Shown here piece after piece: positions 39,412 to 50,761 of a stretch of 64,000 nucleotides of DNA; position 1 is the first letter of the stretch, and the number at the start of each line of letters is the position of its first letter. The position numbers and the translations under genes were made by a program. The notes under the pieces are model-generated. The model was given only the letters and a program-made list of their open reading frames with translations. It ran no database searches and was not told where the DNA came from. Source of the DNA: Bifidobacterium sp. (GTDB lineage: Bacteria; Actinomycetota; Actinomycetes; Actinomycetales; Bifidobacteriaceae); the NCBI RefSeq assembly GCF_022647885.1, contig NZ_JALCLM010000001.1, positions 992,001 through 1,056,000 on the forward strand, written 5' to 3'.

Positions 39412-41058
39412 TCATGCTTGCAAGGTATGGAATTGAATCGCCATCCACGAGATTTCAGGCATGTCGATGGTAATGCAGCCGTTTATGGCGTTTTGAAGAT
39501 TTACGTGATGGGGAACCACCGCTCTGGTTTCCTCTGGCGAATTGCACATCAGTGGGTCGTTCTCGTGGAGCATTTGCGCGCAGTCAATGATCACGGAGGA
39601 ATCCGCTACACCAGGTAATAATGAGCAGTCAACAGTGGCGGTATGGCTCTGGTGCTCATCGCGGTTGACGATGAGCACTAGTCCCTGATGCTCTTCCTCA
39701 TCCCACGTAATTACGGCATCAATAGCTGGTGTTACAGCAAGGTCTTGGGTAGATAGCAGGGGACCCTCGATGGTAGGCGCGTATGCAATTCCGCGGGCGA
39801 AGTTTGCGGCCGCGGCAAAAGGATAAAAGACACTTTGCCTCCAAGCCTGCCCATTGGCCTCTGCCATAATGGGCGCGATGACATTGACTAGTTGTGCTCG
39901 AGATGCAGATCGTACACGGTCGCAATGCTTAAGCAAAGTAATCATCAGTGAACCCTCCACTACGGCATCGGCGACCGTGTAGCGATCCTCTAACAGATGA
40001 GGTGCCTGAGGCCATGGCTGATGATGAAGACCGGCCTTCGCTTCGGCTTTCCATTCCTGTTCCTGACGGTTCCAAATGTCCGAATACCATACGCCCCACT
40101 CGTCGAACGATAAAGCCACTTCATGGTCGGAGTGCTTTTCTGTTTTCACGTCGGCACATATCTCGGCGACTGTTTTGATGAATTGTGTCATGTCTTCGGA
40201 GGAGAGCAGAAAATCCTGGAAACTGGAAGCTCCACGATCATAGTAGTAGGCGTGGCAGGAGATGAAATCCAGGTTCTCATATGCCTTATCTAACACAGTA
40301 CGTTCCCAGTGTCCGAAGCTGGGCATATGTGCACTCGAAGATCCACAGGCCACGAGTTGCAACCCTGATTCGGCGAGTTTCATGGCATGTGCCACCTTGT
40401 CAACGGCAGCTGCGTATTCTTCGGCACTCATATGGCCGACTTGCCAAGGGCCGTCCATCTCATTGCCCAAACACCACATGGAGACATCCATCGCTTTGGG
40501 AATGCCGTTGCGTATGCGTCGATCGGCCAATGTTGTTCCGGCTGCTCCATTGACATATTCCAACTCTTCAAGGCAAGCGTGTAAACCCCTCGTTCCTAGG
40601 TTGACTGCCAGCATGATTTCTGTATCTGTTTGTAGGCTCCAACGGTAGAAGTCGTCAATGCCGACCTCATTCGTTTCTGTGCTGTGCCATGCTAGATCTC
40701 GCCGAATGGGCCGATGCTCCTTAGGGCCGGTTCCATCCTCCCAGTTGTAGTTTGAGACGAAATTGCCTCCGGGATAGCGAACACAGTTGACTCCCAGCTC
40801 CTTAACTAGCTGAATGACATCATGGCGAAATCCATATTCGTCAGCGCTTGGGTGTTCCGGTTCGTATATACCTCCATATACACCACGCCCCATGTGCTCG
40901 ATGAAGGATCCAAAAAGACGCTGGGGAATATCGGCCACAGCAACCGGTGTATGTATGACGGTTGCCACAGGCGCGGGCTGTGAGAGATTTTGAGAGCTCA
41001 CCTTGTCTTGCTGTGTATGAAGATTAGAGCCATTTTCACTGGATCTTTCACGAATCAT
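39412..41058 (-). CDS. alpha-L-arabinofuranosidase, glycoside hydrolase family 51
   Basis: Cytosolic hydrolase of 548 residues that removes arabinofuranose side groups. FGSFIEHMGRGVYGGIYEPEHP at the start, CVRYPGGNFVSNYNWEDG, the acid/base Glu in WCLGNEMDGPW and the nucleophile Glu in SFDEWGVWY are GH51 hallmarks; the C-terminal beta domain follows. The ATG at 41058 is preceded by AAAGGAAA and preferred to one 9 codons upstream. It faces the binding-protein gene divergently with LacI-type sites in between. Together with GH42 it fits breakdown of type I arabinogalactan fragments. Confidence 0.94.
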   Translation of the reverse strand: MIRERSSENGSNLHTQQDKVSSQNLSQPAPVATVIHTPVAVADIPQRLFGSFIEHMGRGVYGGIYEPEHPSADEYGFRHDVIQLVKELGVNCVRYPGGNFVSNYNWEDGTGPKEHRPIRRDLAWHSTETNEVGIDDFYRWSLQTDTEIMLAVNLGTRGLHACLEELEYVNGAAGTTLADRRIRNGIPKAMDVSMWCLGNEMDGPWQVGHMSAEEYAAAVDKVAHAMKLAESGLQLVACGSSSAHMPSFGHWERTVLDKAYENLDFISCHAYYYDRGASSFQDFLLSSEDMTQFIKTVAEICADVKTEKHSDHEVALSFDEWGVWYSDIWNRQEQEWKAEAKAGLHHQPWPQAPHLLEDRYTVADAVVEGSLMITLLKHCDRVRSASRAQLVNVIAPIMAEANGQAWRQSVFYPFAAAANFARGIAYAPTIEGPLLSTQDLAVTPAIDAVITWDEEEHQGLVLIVNRDEHQSHTATVDCSLLPGVADSSVIIDCAQMLHENDPLMCNSPEETRAVVPHHVNLQNAINGCITIDMPEISWMAIQFHTLQA

Positions 41059-41092
41059 AAAAAGTTTCCTTTCGCTTTGAAACACTTGTTTG

Positions 41093-41136
41093 TTTGCGTA
41101 AACATGCTCAGTGATGTTATCGTTAGCATGAACGAT
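41093..41136. promoter_or_regulatory. LacI-type operator sites between GH51 and binding-protein genes
   Basis: TGTTTGCGTAAACA (TGTTT and AAACA arms) is followed by ATCGTTAGCATGAACGAT (41119-41136, arms ATCGTT/AACGAT). The first shares TTGCGTAAACAT with the site near the lacI gene, so the regulator may act on both divergent promoters. Confidence 0.45.
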
Positions 41137-41244
41137 ACAAGACGACTGGTTTGAAGTCGAATTTATAACGAGAAATGCGTTCGGGAAGTGTGTGCTTAGC
41201 CGATCAATGAAGATTTGGTGGGCTTACAAAAAGGAGAGTGAACG

Positions 41245-42591
41245 ATGAAGTTCAGCAAACGAGCGGTTGCAATATTAGGAACTGTGGTGATGCTCGCGCC
41301 ATTGGCTGCATGTGGTGGGTCGGGGAGCAACGCGAGCGATTCAGGCAGTGGCAAAACCGAAGTACTAGTTTGGTCATGGGATTCAACATTATCTCGGACT
41401 GTTGCCGGTTTTGAGAAAGAGAATCCCAATATCACTGTCAAGATTACCAACGCAGGAACGAACAAGGATGAGTACACTGCTCTAAACAACGCCATGTCAG
41501 CAGGGAAGGGTGCTCCTGATATCGCGCAAATCGAGTATTACGCGTTACCAGAGTATGTGATTAGGGAGAATGTTCAGAACCTTTCTGATTTGGGTGCCTC
41601 TGACTACAAAGACTTCTACACACCAGGCACATGGAGCTCTGTCAACATCAATGGAGGCGTTTACGGTCTACCACTTGACTCTGGCCCAATGGCATTTTTC
41701 TACAATAAAGAAGTATTCGACAAGGCCGGTGTTACGCAGATTCCTACAACTTGGGACGAATTCTATGAAGCTGCAAAAAAAATTCGTGCAACCGGTTCAT
41801 ATATCACCTCAGATTCGGGGGATGCGGGCTTCTTTGATTCGATGACTTGGCAAGCTGGAGCTACACCATTCTCCACCAGTAAAGATGGCAAAGAGGTTGG
41901 CATTAATCTCACATCCGACAGTGGCGTCAAGAAGTGGACGGATTTCTGGCAGAAGATGATTGATGAGGATCTCATCGACACCAAAACCGCCGGATGGACG
42001 GACGATTGGAATAAAGGTCTGAATGATGGTTCAATCGCATCTTTGCTGACTGGTGCTTGGATGCCTTACAACCTTCTTTCAGGTGCTCCTGATGGTTCCG
42101 GCAAGTGGAGGATTGCCCAGATGCCTACTTGGGAGCAAGGTGGTACAGAGAACTCCGAGAACGGAGGATCATCTTTGGCTATTATCAAGTCCGATGACGA
42201 AGCCAAAGTCAAGGCTGCCTACAAGTTCTTGGAGTATGCGACGCATAATGCCGCCGGTATCAAAGAACGCGTAGATGGCGGGGCCTTCCCAGCTGACAAT
42301 GACAGCCTGGCTTCTGAGTCATTTTTGAGCATGACATCTGTGAAAGATGCTGATGGCAAAGATAATGAGTACTTCGGTGGTCAGGAGTTCAATAAGGAAC
42401 TAGCCAAAGCAGCCGCGAATGTGGTTACAGGATATAAATTCCTGCCATTTGAGGTATATGCGCGTGGTGTGTTTGCAGATGATGTTGGCGGGGCCTTTAC
42501 CGATAAATCGATTACTCTCGAGCAGGGGATAGCGGCTTGGCAGAAGAATCTGAAGAGCTATGCTGAAAGCCAAGGGTATACGGTTAAGTAA
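41245..42591 (+). CDS. carbohydrate ABC transporter, substrate-binding lipoprotein
   Basis: Extracellular solute-binding protein family 1, 448 residues. The signal sequence ends in the lipobox PLAACG, so it is membrane-anchored by lipid. Features include VLVWSWDSTLSRTVAGFEKENPNITV, GKGAPDIAQIEYYALPEYV, PMAFFYNKEVFDKAGV and the aromatic-rich WTDFWQKMIDED segment. AAAGGAG is 9 bases before the ATG. It completes the CUT1 importer with the permeases at 35093-37041 although it is transcribed separately. A strong terminator follows. Confidence 0.93.
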   Translation: MKFSKRAVAILGTVVMLAPLAACGGSGSNASDSGSGKTEVLVWSWDSTLSRTVAGFEKENPNITVKITNAGTNKDEYTALNNAMSAGKGAPDIAQIEYYALPEYVIRENVQNLSDLGASDYKDFYTPGTWSSVNINGGVYGLPLDSGPMAFFYNKEVFDKAGVTQIPTTWDEFYEAAKKIRATGSYITSDSGDAGFFDSMTWQAGATPFSTSKDGKEVGINLTSDSGVKKWTDFWQKMIDEDLIDTKTAGWTDDWNKGLNDGSIASLLTGAWMPYNLLSGAPDGSGKWRIAQMPTWEQGGTENSENGGSSLAIIKSDDEAKVKAAYKFLEYATHNAAGIKERVDGGAFPADNDSLASESFLSMTSVKDADGKDNEYFGGQEFNKELAKAAANVVTGYKFLPFEVYARGVFADDVGGAFTDKSITLEQGIAAWQKNLKSYAESQGYTVK

Positions 42592-42604
42592 CCAGACAGA
42601 ACAT

Positions 42605-42651
42605 CAATTAGGGGCTGCACAAGGGAAAATTCCTTGCGCAGCCCCTAATTG
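42605..42651. terminator. strong bidirectional hairpin between binding protein and coaX
   Basis: CAATTAGGGGCTGC-CAAGG and CCTTG-GCAGCCCCTAATTG form about 19 bp with one mismatch and a 7-nt loop. It lies between two convergent genes. Confidence 0.8.
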
Positions 42652-42709
42652 CTATATATATCTCGCCCGAGTTCAGGTTGAGCGGATTGATTCGCAATAC
42701 AACGTTTAG

Positions 42710-43480
42710 CTAGTTGTGCACATTGCGCGCATAAATCAGTGCCATGCCCTTAAACAGCAAGTTCGGATCATAAATATCAATCGCATCAGTGTCATGAGCG
42801 AACACACGACCGAGGCCACCTGTAGCTATGACTTTGAAGTCGCTGTCCAACTCTTGTCTAAATTGTGCAATAGTGCGTTCCACGCCACCGAGGAAGTTGT
42901 AATACAAGCCGGCTTGCATAGCCGAACGTGTGCTGGAAGCAAGTATTGAATCTGGTTTAATGATTTCTACTTCGGGCAGTTGAGCGGTTTGTCCCCACAA
43001 CGCTGAAGCTCCTGATTGAATACCCACGGTTATCAGCCCTGCAGTCAGAGCGCCAGATTCATCAACGTAAGCATAGGTGGTGGCTGTACCAAAGTCGATG
43101 ATAAGTGCCGGACTGTTATACACAAAATGAGCACCAGCACAGCCTGCAAGAATGTCACCGCCAACAGAAGCGGGATCATCCATACGAATGTTGATACCTG
43201 TTTTGATTCCAGGACCAACAATCATCGGCTCGATATCAAAGAATTTAATGATGGCCGAACGGAAGGAATACATCACCTTGGGTACCACAGAAGTGATAAT
43301 GACGTCATCGACATCATCAACTTTGTATCCGCTCATGTTAAGGAATTCCTTAATCATTAAGCCATATTCATCGGATGATCGGCTGGTTTTCGTGGTTATT
43401 CTGTAGCTGCCTGCGATAGTCGAATGATCCATGAATCCTAGGACGATGTTGGTGTTTCCAATGTCAACGGCAACTAGCAT
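42710..43480 (-). CDS. coaX: type III pantothenate kinase
   Basis: First enzyme of CoA synthesis, phosphorylating pantothenate. 256 residues; ASKHA-fold motifs are MLVAVDIGNTNIVLGF (phosphate 1), ADCAH-equivalent GDILAGCAGAHFVY, LIIDFGTATTYAYVD (phosphate 2 region) and VIATGGLGRVF (adenosine). The ATG at 43480 has AAGGAG 6 bases upstream; an upstream in-frame start is not needed. Transcribed divergently from the peptide ABC operon, with a spacer of 281 bases carrying a GC-rich stem at about 43639-43663. Confidence 0.94.
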   Translation of the reverse strand: MLVAVDIGNTNIVLGFMDHSTIAGSYRITTKTSRSSDEYGLMIKEFLNMSGYKVDDVDDVIITSVVPKVMYSFRSAIIKFFDIEPMIVGPGIKTGINIRMDDPASVGGDILAGCAGAHFVYNSPALIIDFGTATTYAYVDESGALTAGLITVGIQSGASALWGQTAQLPEVEIIKPDSILASSTRSAMQAGLYYNFLGGVERTIAQFRQELDSDFKVIATGGLGRVFAHDTDAIDIYDPNLLFKGMALIYARNVHN

Positions 43481-43761
43481 GAAAATCTCCTTCGGGTGTA
43501 CGAAAGGTCTGAGGCAGGTAGTCCGGCAACAGACATTGGTCATCACAGTAGTGATTGTTGAGATGTAAGTCCTGTTCTCAGCATAATCGCAGTAGTATCA
43601 TCACAAATTCTATGTCCATTGTTAAAATGGGTTGAGGTGGTCGACCCGAACTCGGGCGGCCAATCGTAGCTTTTGTGATTGCATCAGCATGGAATCTCAA
43701 CGATGTCTGCTGTGATGTTTGTTGACGCTCTCATAGAAGCCTTGTTCAAAAGAGAGTAAGA

Positions 43762-45453
43762 ATGTCACAAAACATTGAACCGGAAAATAGTAATCCGGAT
43801 AGTGCTGAGCCGAGTGATAACACGTCAGGTAATGCTGAAGTAGATTACACTGAGCCAACATCCGCAGCATCAGATATCACAGCATCTGGAAGCACTGATG
43901 AGACACTGAACGCTGCCAGTAAGATCCCGAAACGACGTAATAGCTGGTTGTGGGTATTAATCGCGGTTATCGTCGTGATTGCAGTGTCGGCAGGTGCATG
44001 GGTATTCTCATCTCTGCGTTCCACGCCAACAGCTACAGGCACTGTGGCGAAAAGCGTCACCGTCGGATTGAAGTTGGCGCCCACGAATCTTGATATCCGC
44101 AATGAGTCGGGTTCAGCGCTCGATCAGGTGCTCATTGGTAACGTGTATCAGGGCCTTGTAGCACGTTCTTCGGAAAACAAAGTAGTGCCAGCCATCGCCT
44201 CATCATGGAGCAAATCTGATGATGGACTGACATATACTTTCAAACTTAATACCGATATGAACTTCTCCAATGGAGACGTGCTTGACGCTAAGGATGTGGT
44301 GTGGTCCATCCAAGAGCTGGTTGATAAGCAATACACTGATGCAGATGTGTTGTCGACTATGAAGTCGATTACAGCAACAGACGATAACACTGTGGTCATC
44401 ACACTCAATAAACCCTATTCCGCTTTGCTTTGGGCGCTCACTGGTAGGGCAGGATTGGTGTTTGACAAAGATGCCAGCTATGATGCCAAAACTCAGGCAA
44501 TAGGCTCTGGCTCTTTCTTACTGAGTTCATTTAGACAAGGCGATTCCATTACACTCACCGCCAATGCTAAGTATTGGGGTAGCGCTAAAGCGAAAACACA
44601 AGAGATTATCATCCGATATTTTGCTGATGATAATGCAGCAGTTAATGCACTCAAAAGTGGTGATGTGCAAGTACTGGCACCAATCACTGAAAATCTCGCC
44701 TCAACCTTCTCCAATAATGATGATTACGTCGTAAAAGCTGGTGATGATACTGACAAGTTTGTGCTTGCGTTCAACTCCACTGGAGCTTCCACGTCAGATA
44801 AGCGTGTAAGACAGGCAATCAGATACGCGATAAATAATGAGGAGCTGATTGCAGCTCGGGGTGGTTCAGATGCTGCTCTCGGCGGGCCAATCCCATCCCT
44901 GGATCCAGGGTATGAGGATTTGACTGATTTGTATCCATATAATCCCACCAAAGCGAAGTCGCTGCTTGCTGAAGCAGGTTACACAACAGCGAATCCTCTC
45001 AAGTTACGTTTTGAGTATGCGAATATTTATGGGACAGAAATCGGTGATCAATTGAAATCTCAGTTGAAAGCGGTCGGCATAGATCTTCAGGTGAATGTTG
45101 TGGAGTTCTCTGCATGGTTACAAGATGTGTACACCAATAAGGATTATGACCTTTCATTGGTGGACCATAACGAAAGTCACGACTTTTATCAGTGGGCTGA
45201 CCCTGACTATTACTACAACTATGACAACCCCACGGTTCAGGATCTCTATGCGAAAGCGGTCGCGGCTACGAGTGATACCGAGGAGGAATCCTACTTGCGC
45301 CAGGCGGCACGTTTGGTCAGTGAGGATGCGCCTGCTGACTGGTTGTTCAACTATCGAGTGACCACGGCCTATGCGAAAGGTGTAAGCGGATTCCCAGTGA
45401 ACCTGAACCAATCCTTGTTGCCTCTGTCGAATCTTGTTTATGTTCGATCATGA
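43762..45453 (+). CDS. peptide ABC transporter, substrate-binding protein with membrane anchor
   Basis: Solute-binding protein family 5 (DppA/OppA), 563 residues. A cytoplasmic acidic Ser/Thr/Asp-rich N-terminus of about 58 residues precedes a basic PKRRNSW and one hydrophobic helix (WLWVLIAVIVVIAVSAGAWVF), so it is anchored by an uncleaved transmembrane segment; there is no lipobox. The binding domain includes VPAIASSWSKSDDGLTYTF, FSNGDVLDAKDVVWS, and VRQAIRYAINNEELI. It heads a five-gene set (43762-49101). Short peptides are the expected ligand. Confidence 0.9.
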   Translation: MSQNIEPENSNPDSAEPSDNTSGNAEVDYTEPTSAASDITASGSTDETLNAASKIPKRRNSWLWVLIAVIVVIAVSAGAWVFSSLRSTPTATGTVAKSVTVGLKLAPTNLDIRNESGSALDQVLIGNVYQGLVARSSENKVVPAIASSWSKSDDGLTYTFKLNTDMNFSNGDVLDAKDVVWSIQELVDKQYTDADVLSTMKSITATDDNTVVITLNKPYSALLWALTGRAGLVFDKDASYDAKTQAIGSGSFLLSSFRQGDSITLTANAKYWGSAKAKTQEIIIRYFADDNAAVNALKSGDVQVLAPITENLASTFSNNDDYVVKAGDDTDKFVLAFNSTGASTSDKRVRQAIRYAINNEELIAARGGSDAALGGPIPSLDPGYEDLTDLYPYNPTKAKSLLAEAGYTTANPLKLRFEYANIYGTEIGDQLKSQLKAVGIDLQVNVVEFSAWLQDVYTNKDYDLSLVDHNESHDFYQWADPDYYYNYDNPTVQDLYAKAVAATSDTEEESYLRQAARLVSEDAPADWLFNYRVTTAYAKGVSGFPVNLNQSLLPLSNLVYVRS

Positions 45454-45548
45454 AGTCTGTGCTAAAGGATTACAGTGCTGAGGTACACGTCATCATGATG
45501 AGTAGCCTATTCGTCAAGAATTCGCTATAGGGCAACTAAGGAGATTTC

Positions 45549-46514
45549 ATGCTTGCTGTCGTCAAGCGTCTGCTGTTGTTTTTGGCGGCCTTGTTTGGAA
45601 TGTCGCTGTTAGTATTTGCGGCTTTGCGTATTCTTCCAGGCGATGTGGCGTCCGTTATGGCCGGTGTCAATGCCACACCTCAGCGAGTCGAGACGCTTCG
45701 TGAGCAGTTGGGACTGAACCGTTCTATCCCCGAGCAATATGGTAGTTGGCTTACTGGCGTATTGAGAGGGGATTTCGGTACTTCACTGCTCACAGGGCGC
45801 TCCATTAGTGCACAAATCGCTGTGAGATCACAAGTTACCTTTCCGCTGATTGCAATTGGTATGCTAATCGCTTTACTGATTGGCATACCTTCAGGGTGCG
45901 CAGGCGCATTGGCTACCAGCAAGCGTTCGCGCCAAAGTTTTCATGTGATCTCCATCGTCGGTGGATCCATTCCCGCACTCTGGGGTGGTCTGTTGCTGAT
46001 CTTGTTGTTCGGACGAGGAGTGGGGCTTATCGGCATATTCCCCTCCCAAGGTTTTCCCTTAAAGGGATGGGCCAGTCCTATACAAGCTACGATGTCCTTG
46101 TTTTTGCCAGCTATGACTGTCGGCATTATTGTTGCCGCTAGCATCATGCGATATACCCGATCGGCGCTTAATGAGGTGATGGATTCCTCTTTCATTGATA
46201 TGGGCAGAGCCTGCGGTATGACTCGACGCCAAGCGACTTTACGCATTGGTCTGCGGATTATTGCTCCTCAGCTGGTGTCAGTAATCGGTCTGACTCTTGC
46301 GGAAATGATCACCGGTGTTGTGGTTGTCGAGAACCTTTTTGCACTACAAGGTCTAGGTTCGATGCTGATTACTGACGTTGGTAATCGAGACTTGCTCACA
46401 GTGCAGAGTGAACTGTTCCTGTTATCGGCATTCTTCCTGACCATAGGTCTGCTAGTAGATGTGGTGCATCAGCTCATTGATCCACGCTTGAGAACAGTAA
46501 AAGGGAGAGTGTGA
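45549..46514 (+). CDS. peptide ABC transporter permease (DppB-like)
   Basis: Membrane subunit of 321 residues, DppB/OppB type: N-terminal helix, LRILPGDVASVMAG, then five helices with the EAA region MDSSFIDMGRACGMTRRQATLRIGLR near residue 215. AAGGAG precedes the ATG. The next permease gene starts inside its end (4-base overlap), indicating coupling. Confidence 0.93.
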   Translation: MLAVVKRLLLFLAALFGMSLLVFAALRILPGDVASVMAGVNATPQRVETLREQLGLNRSIPEQYGSWLTGVLRGDFGTSLLTGRSISAQIAVRSQVTFPLIAIGMLIALLIGIPSGCAGALATSKRSRQSFHVISIVGGSIPALWGGLLLILLFGRGVGLIGIFPSQGFPLKGWASPIQATMSLFLPAMTVGIIVAASIMRYTRSALNEVMDSSFIDMGRACGMTRRQATLRIGLRIIAPQLVSVIGLTLAEMITGVVVVENLFALQGLGSMLITDVGNRDLLTVQSELFLLSAFFLTIGLLVDVVHQLIDPRLRTVKGRV

Positions 46515-47428
46515 CAGTGAAAAGACGTCGAAGCATCATTGTGCTGACTTCACTATGGAGTACGGCGACCGGACGTTTTTCGTTGATAGTGATGTCTTGT
46601 TGGCTATTGGTGGCCATGCTGTCACTGCTTTGGACGCCGTATTCCTTATGGGCCACTGACGGCTTTCATGTGTGGCAGTCACCTTCACGTCAGCACCTTC
46701 TTGGCACTGATGGTAGTGGAGCTGATGTATTGAGCTGGCTGATGGCTGGATCAGCCACCAATCTTCTCATTGTGGTGCTCGCCGTGATACTCACTGCTAT
46801 ATGTGGCCTGCTGTTGGTTGCCGCCATGTTGTCATCTCATCTAGGACTTTCGCAACTTGCTGTTGTTATCATTGATGCCCTAATCTCGCTACCGACGGTG
46901 TTGGTGGCGCTGATTCTCGCAGTACCTTTCGGCCCTAGCATTATGGTGATTGTAGTGGCCTGTTCTTTTGGTTATTCACTGAATCTGGCACGTATCGTGC
47001 GACCACAAGCTCTGCTGGTGGCACGATCTGCTTATGTTGAATCAGCGATTTCAAACGGTGCCAGTGCAAGCAGAGTGTTTGTAAGACATATCGTCCCCAA
47101 TATTTTGCCGATTCTACTGGTGCAACTCTCTATGTGTGCGGGGACGGTCATTTTAGCTGAATCGGGATTGACCTACCTTGGTATAGGAGTACCCAGCTCG
47201 GTCGCTTCGTGGGGCCATTCCCTTGCCACCTCGGTGAAATTCATCAACGTGTATCCTTTTGCAGTGATCTGGCCAGGACTGGTGGTCACCGTAGTTGTGG
47301 TTGCGCTGAATCTCTTGGGTGATGCTGTACGCGATGCAGTCGATCCACTGTCGAATCCTCGTCTGCGTAATCCCATTGCTTCAATGAATACAGAGATGCA
47401 GGAGGAAGTTCATGTCCGTGAATCTTGA
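46511..47428 (+). CDS. peptide ABC transporter permease (DppC-like)
   Basis: Second permease, 305 residues, DppC/OppC type. HLLGTDGSGADVLSWLMAG after the first helix and the EAA-like VESAISNGASASRVFVRHIVPN near residue 180 are characteristic. GTG start (46511, or GTG 46517) overlapping the previous gene. The following ATPase gene begins 17 bases before its stop. Confidence 0.92.
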   Translation: MTVKRRRSIIVLTSLWSTATGRFSLIVMSCWLLVAMLSLLWTPYSLWATDGFHVWQSPSRQHLLGTDGSGADVLSWLMAGSATNLLIVVLAVILTAICGLLLVAAMLSSHLGLSQLAVVIIDALISLPTVLVALILAVPFGPSIMVIVVACSFGYSLNLARIVRPQALLVARSAYVESAISNGASASRVFVRHIVPNILPILLVQLSMCAGTVILAESGLTYLGIGVPSSVASWGHSLATSVKFINVYPFAVIWPGLVVTVVVVALNLLGDAVRDAVDPLSNPRLRNPIASMNTEMQEEVHVRES

Positions 47429-48215
47429 TGACTTGAGGATTGCTATCGCAGGTCAAAATATTGTCAAAGGTGTCTCCTTGCATATCGGCGATGGTGAACG
47501 CGTAGGTCTGATTGGGATTTCAGGCTCAGGAAAATCCATGATTGCCAAAGCATGTCTTGGTCTGCTTCCACCCATTGCACATGTCCAAGGTTCCATCCGT
47601 ATTGGGCAACAGCAAATCGTTAATACTGACGAACGCAGTCTTGCTGCAATCAGGGGGAGTGCAACAGGTCTGGTGATGCAAAATCCATCTGCTGCGTTGA
47701 ATCCAGTCCAGCGTGTTTTTGAGCAAGTGGCGCTGCCTTTGAAATTGCACTACCAGCTAGATCGAGAGCACATCAGAAAACGAGTGATTGATATGTTGCG
47801 TCGAGTTGATTTGTCCGAGGCAGTTGCCGATAAGTATCCTCATCAGCTTTCTGGCGGTCAGCAGCAGCGCGTGGCTATAGCCACGGCACTAGTGACCTCG
47901 CCAAAGTTCATCATCGCTGACGAGCCGACCACTTCCTTGGATTCAATTACTCAACAACAGATTGTTGATGTTCTGGTGTCGCTTGTTGATGACTCAGGGG
48001 CTTCGATGCTGTTCATCACTCATGATTTCTCGGTACTGTCGCGTGCCACAACTCGATGTGCGGTGTTGGATGAAGGAGTGTTGGTGGAGGAAGGTCTCAC
48101 ACGCGACCTCCTCAATGCACCTCAGAATTCTGCCACTAAGATTCTGGTAAATGCTGCGACTGAGCTCACCTTTCAATCGGAGCAGCTGAGGGAGATACGT
48201 GATGATGAATCCTAA
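47412..48215 (+). CDS. peptide ABC transporter ATP-binding protein (DppD-like)
   Basis: ATPase of 267 residues. GISGSGKSMIAKA (Walker A), [16 protein letters not shown] (signature), FIIADEPTTSLDSITQQ (Walker B) and FITHDFSVL (H-loop). GGAGGAAG is 5 bases before the ATG. It is shorter than typical DppD (about 330) because it lacks the C-terminal oligopeptide-type extension with Cys ligands. Overlaps both neighbours. Confidence 0.93.
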   Translation: MSVNLDDLRIAIAGQNIVKGVSLHIGDGERVGLIGISGSGKSMIAKACLGLLPPIAHVQGSIRIGQQQIVNTDERSLAAIRGSATGLVMQNPSAALNPVQRVFEQVALPLKLHYQLDREHIRKRVIDMLRRVDLSEAVADKYPHQLSGGQQQRVAIATALVTSPKFIIADEPTTSLDSITQQQIVDVLVSLVDDSGASMLFITHDFSVLSRATTRCAVLDEGVLVEEGLTRDLLNAPQNSATKILVNAATELTFQSEQLREIRDDES

Positions 48216-49101
48216 TCCTGATTCGCTGGCAGCCTCACCAGAGGGTGCAGTCATTCTTGAAGCCGAACACCTGATGAAGTGTTATACCTCCAACTGGCGT
48301 GCACATTTGGCAAGGCACGCGCAACGAGAATCTTCACCAGCAAGCATGCTGAATACGCTCTCAAATAGTAGTAAGTCTCATGGGATAATCGCTCTCAATG
48401 ACGTTTCACTGCGTGTACGCGAAGGGGAATGTCTGGCAATTATCGGTGCTTCTGGATCTGGGAAAACGACACTAACTCGCATACTGTTGGGACTGAGAAG
48501 TGCTGATTCAGGAATTGTGCGATACAGAGGTGAAGAGCTTTCCAAAGCATCCCCGGCGCTTAAACGCATACGCCAAGAGTCTTCGATTGTTTTTCAAGAT
48601 CCCTTCTCTTCCCTTGATCCCAGGTGGACTGTTGGACGTTCGATTGGTGAGACTCTTGAGTTGCAGACCAACGCTCCATCACGAGCGGAGATTGAGCGCC
48701 GCTCACGAGAAGCAATGAGACGTGTGAGCCTAGACGATAGCCTGCTATTCGACCGTTATCCTATGGATTTATCAGGAGGACAAGCTCAACGTGTCGCGAT
48801 TGCTCGTGCTCTAGTTTCTTCGCCTCGTGTGTTGTTAGCTGATGAAGCTATGAGTGCCATAGATATGAGCGCTCGTATACAGATACTGCATACTCTAGAA
48901 GCCATACGTAGTGCCAAATCAGTGCATCCTATGACTATGCTGCTGGTCTCTCATGACTTGGGGATGGTGCAGCATATAGCCGATTCAATTGTGGTATTGC
49001 GTGATGGTGCAGTGATTGAATATGGAAAAGCCGATGCAATGTTGAATAATCCCCAGCAGGAATACACGAAACAACTGATTGCCGCGGCCACACTCAAGTA
49101 G
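48202..49101 (+). CDS. peptide ABC transporter ATP-binding protein (DppF-like)
   Basis: Second ATPase, about 300 residues. [17 protein letters not shown] (Walker A), IVFQDPFSSLDPRWTVG (the DppF-type Q-loop), [16 protein letters not shown] (signature), LLADEAMSAIDMSARIQIL (Walker B with Ala and Ile where Pro/Val and Leu are common) and LVSHDLGMVQHIAD (H-loop). An insertion of about 40 residues lies before Walker A. Starts overlapping the previous gene; GAGGGAG precedes the ATG. With the preceding four genes it forms a full peptide importer. Confidence 0.93.
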   Translation: MMNPNPDSLAASPEGAVILEAEHLMKCYTSNWRAHLARHAQRESSPASMLNTLSNSSKSHGIIALNDVSLRVREGECLAIIGASGSGKTTLTRILLGLRSADSGIVRYRGEELSKASPALKRIRQESSIVFQDPFSSLDPRWTVGRSIGETLELQTNAPSRAEIERRSREAMRRVSLDDSLLFDRYPMDLSGGQAQRVAIARALVSSPRVLLADEAMSAIDMSARIQILHTLEAIRSAKSVHPMTMLLVSHDLGMVQHIADSIVVLRDGAVIEYGKADAMLNNPQQEYTKQLIAAATLK

Positions 49102-49106
49102 TACCG

Positions 49107-49160
49107 CCCGTCATCCTAAGCTCGCTTATAATCTGGCTGAGATGTGTTAAGGGTGACGGG
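49107..49160. terminator. inverted repeat between convergent dppF-like and gdhA
   Basis: CCCGTCATCCTAA (49107-49119) and TTAAGGGTGACGGG (49147-49160) pair over 12-13 bp with one bulge or mismatch; 27-nt loop. Probable shared terminator. Confidence 0.6.
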
Positions 49161-49217
49161 ACGATCATCTCTCGTGTGCTGAAATTATTGGAGTGATGGT
49201 GCCGGCATGCTTGCGCT

Positions 49218-50694
<1,477 letters not shown>

Positions 50695-50761
50695 TGAATG
50701 CTCATCTCGTAGCGCTCAAATTCGACACGCTAAGTGGAATATAAACCCATAAACTGAGCAT

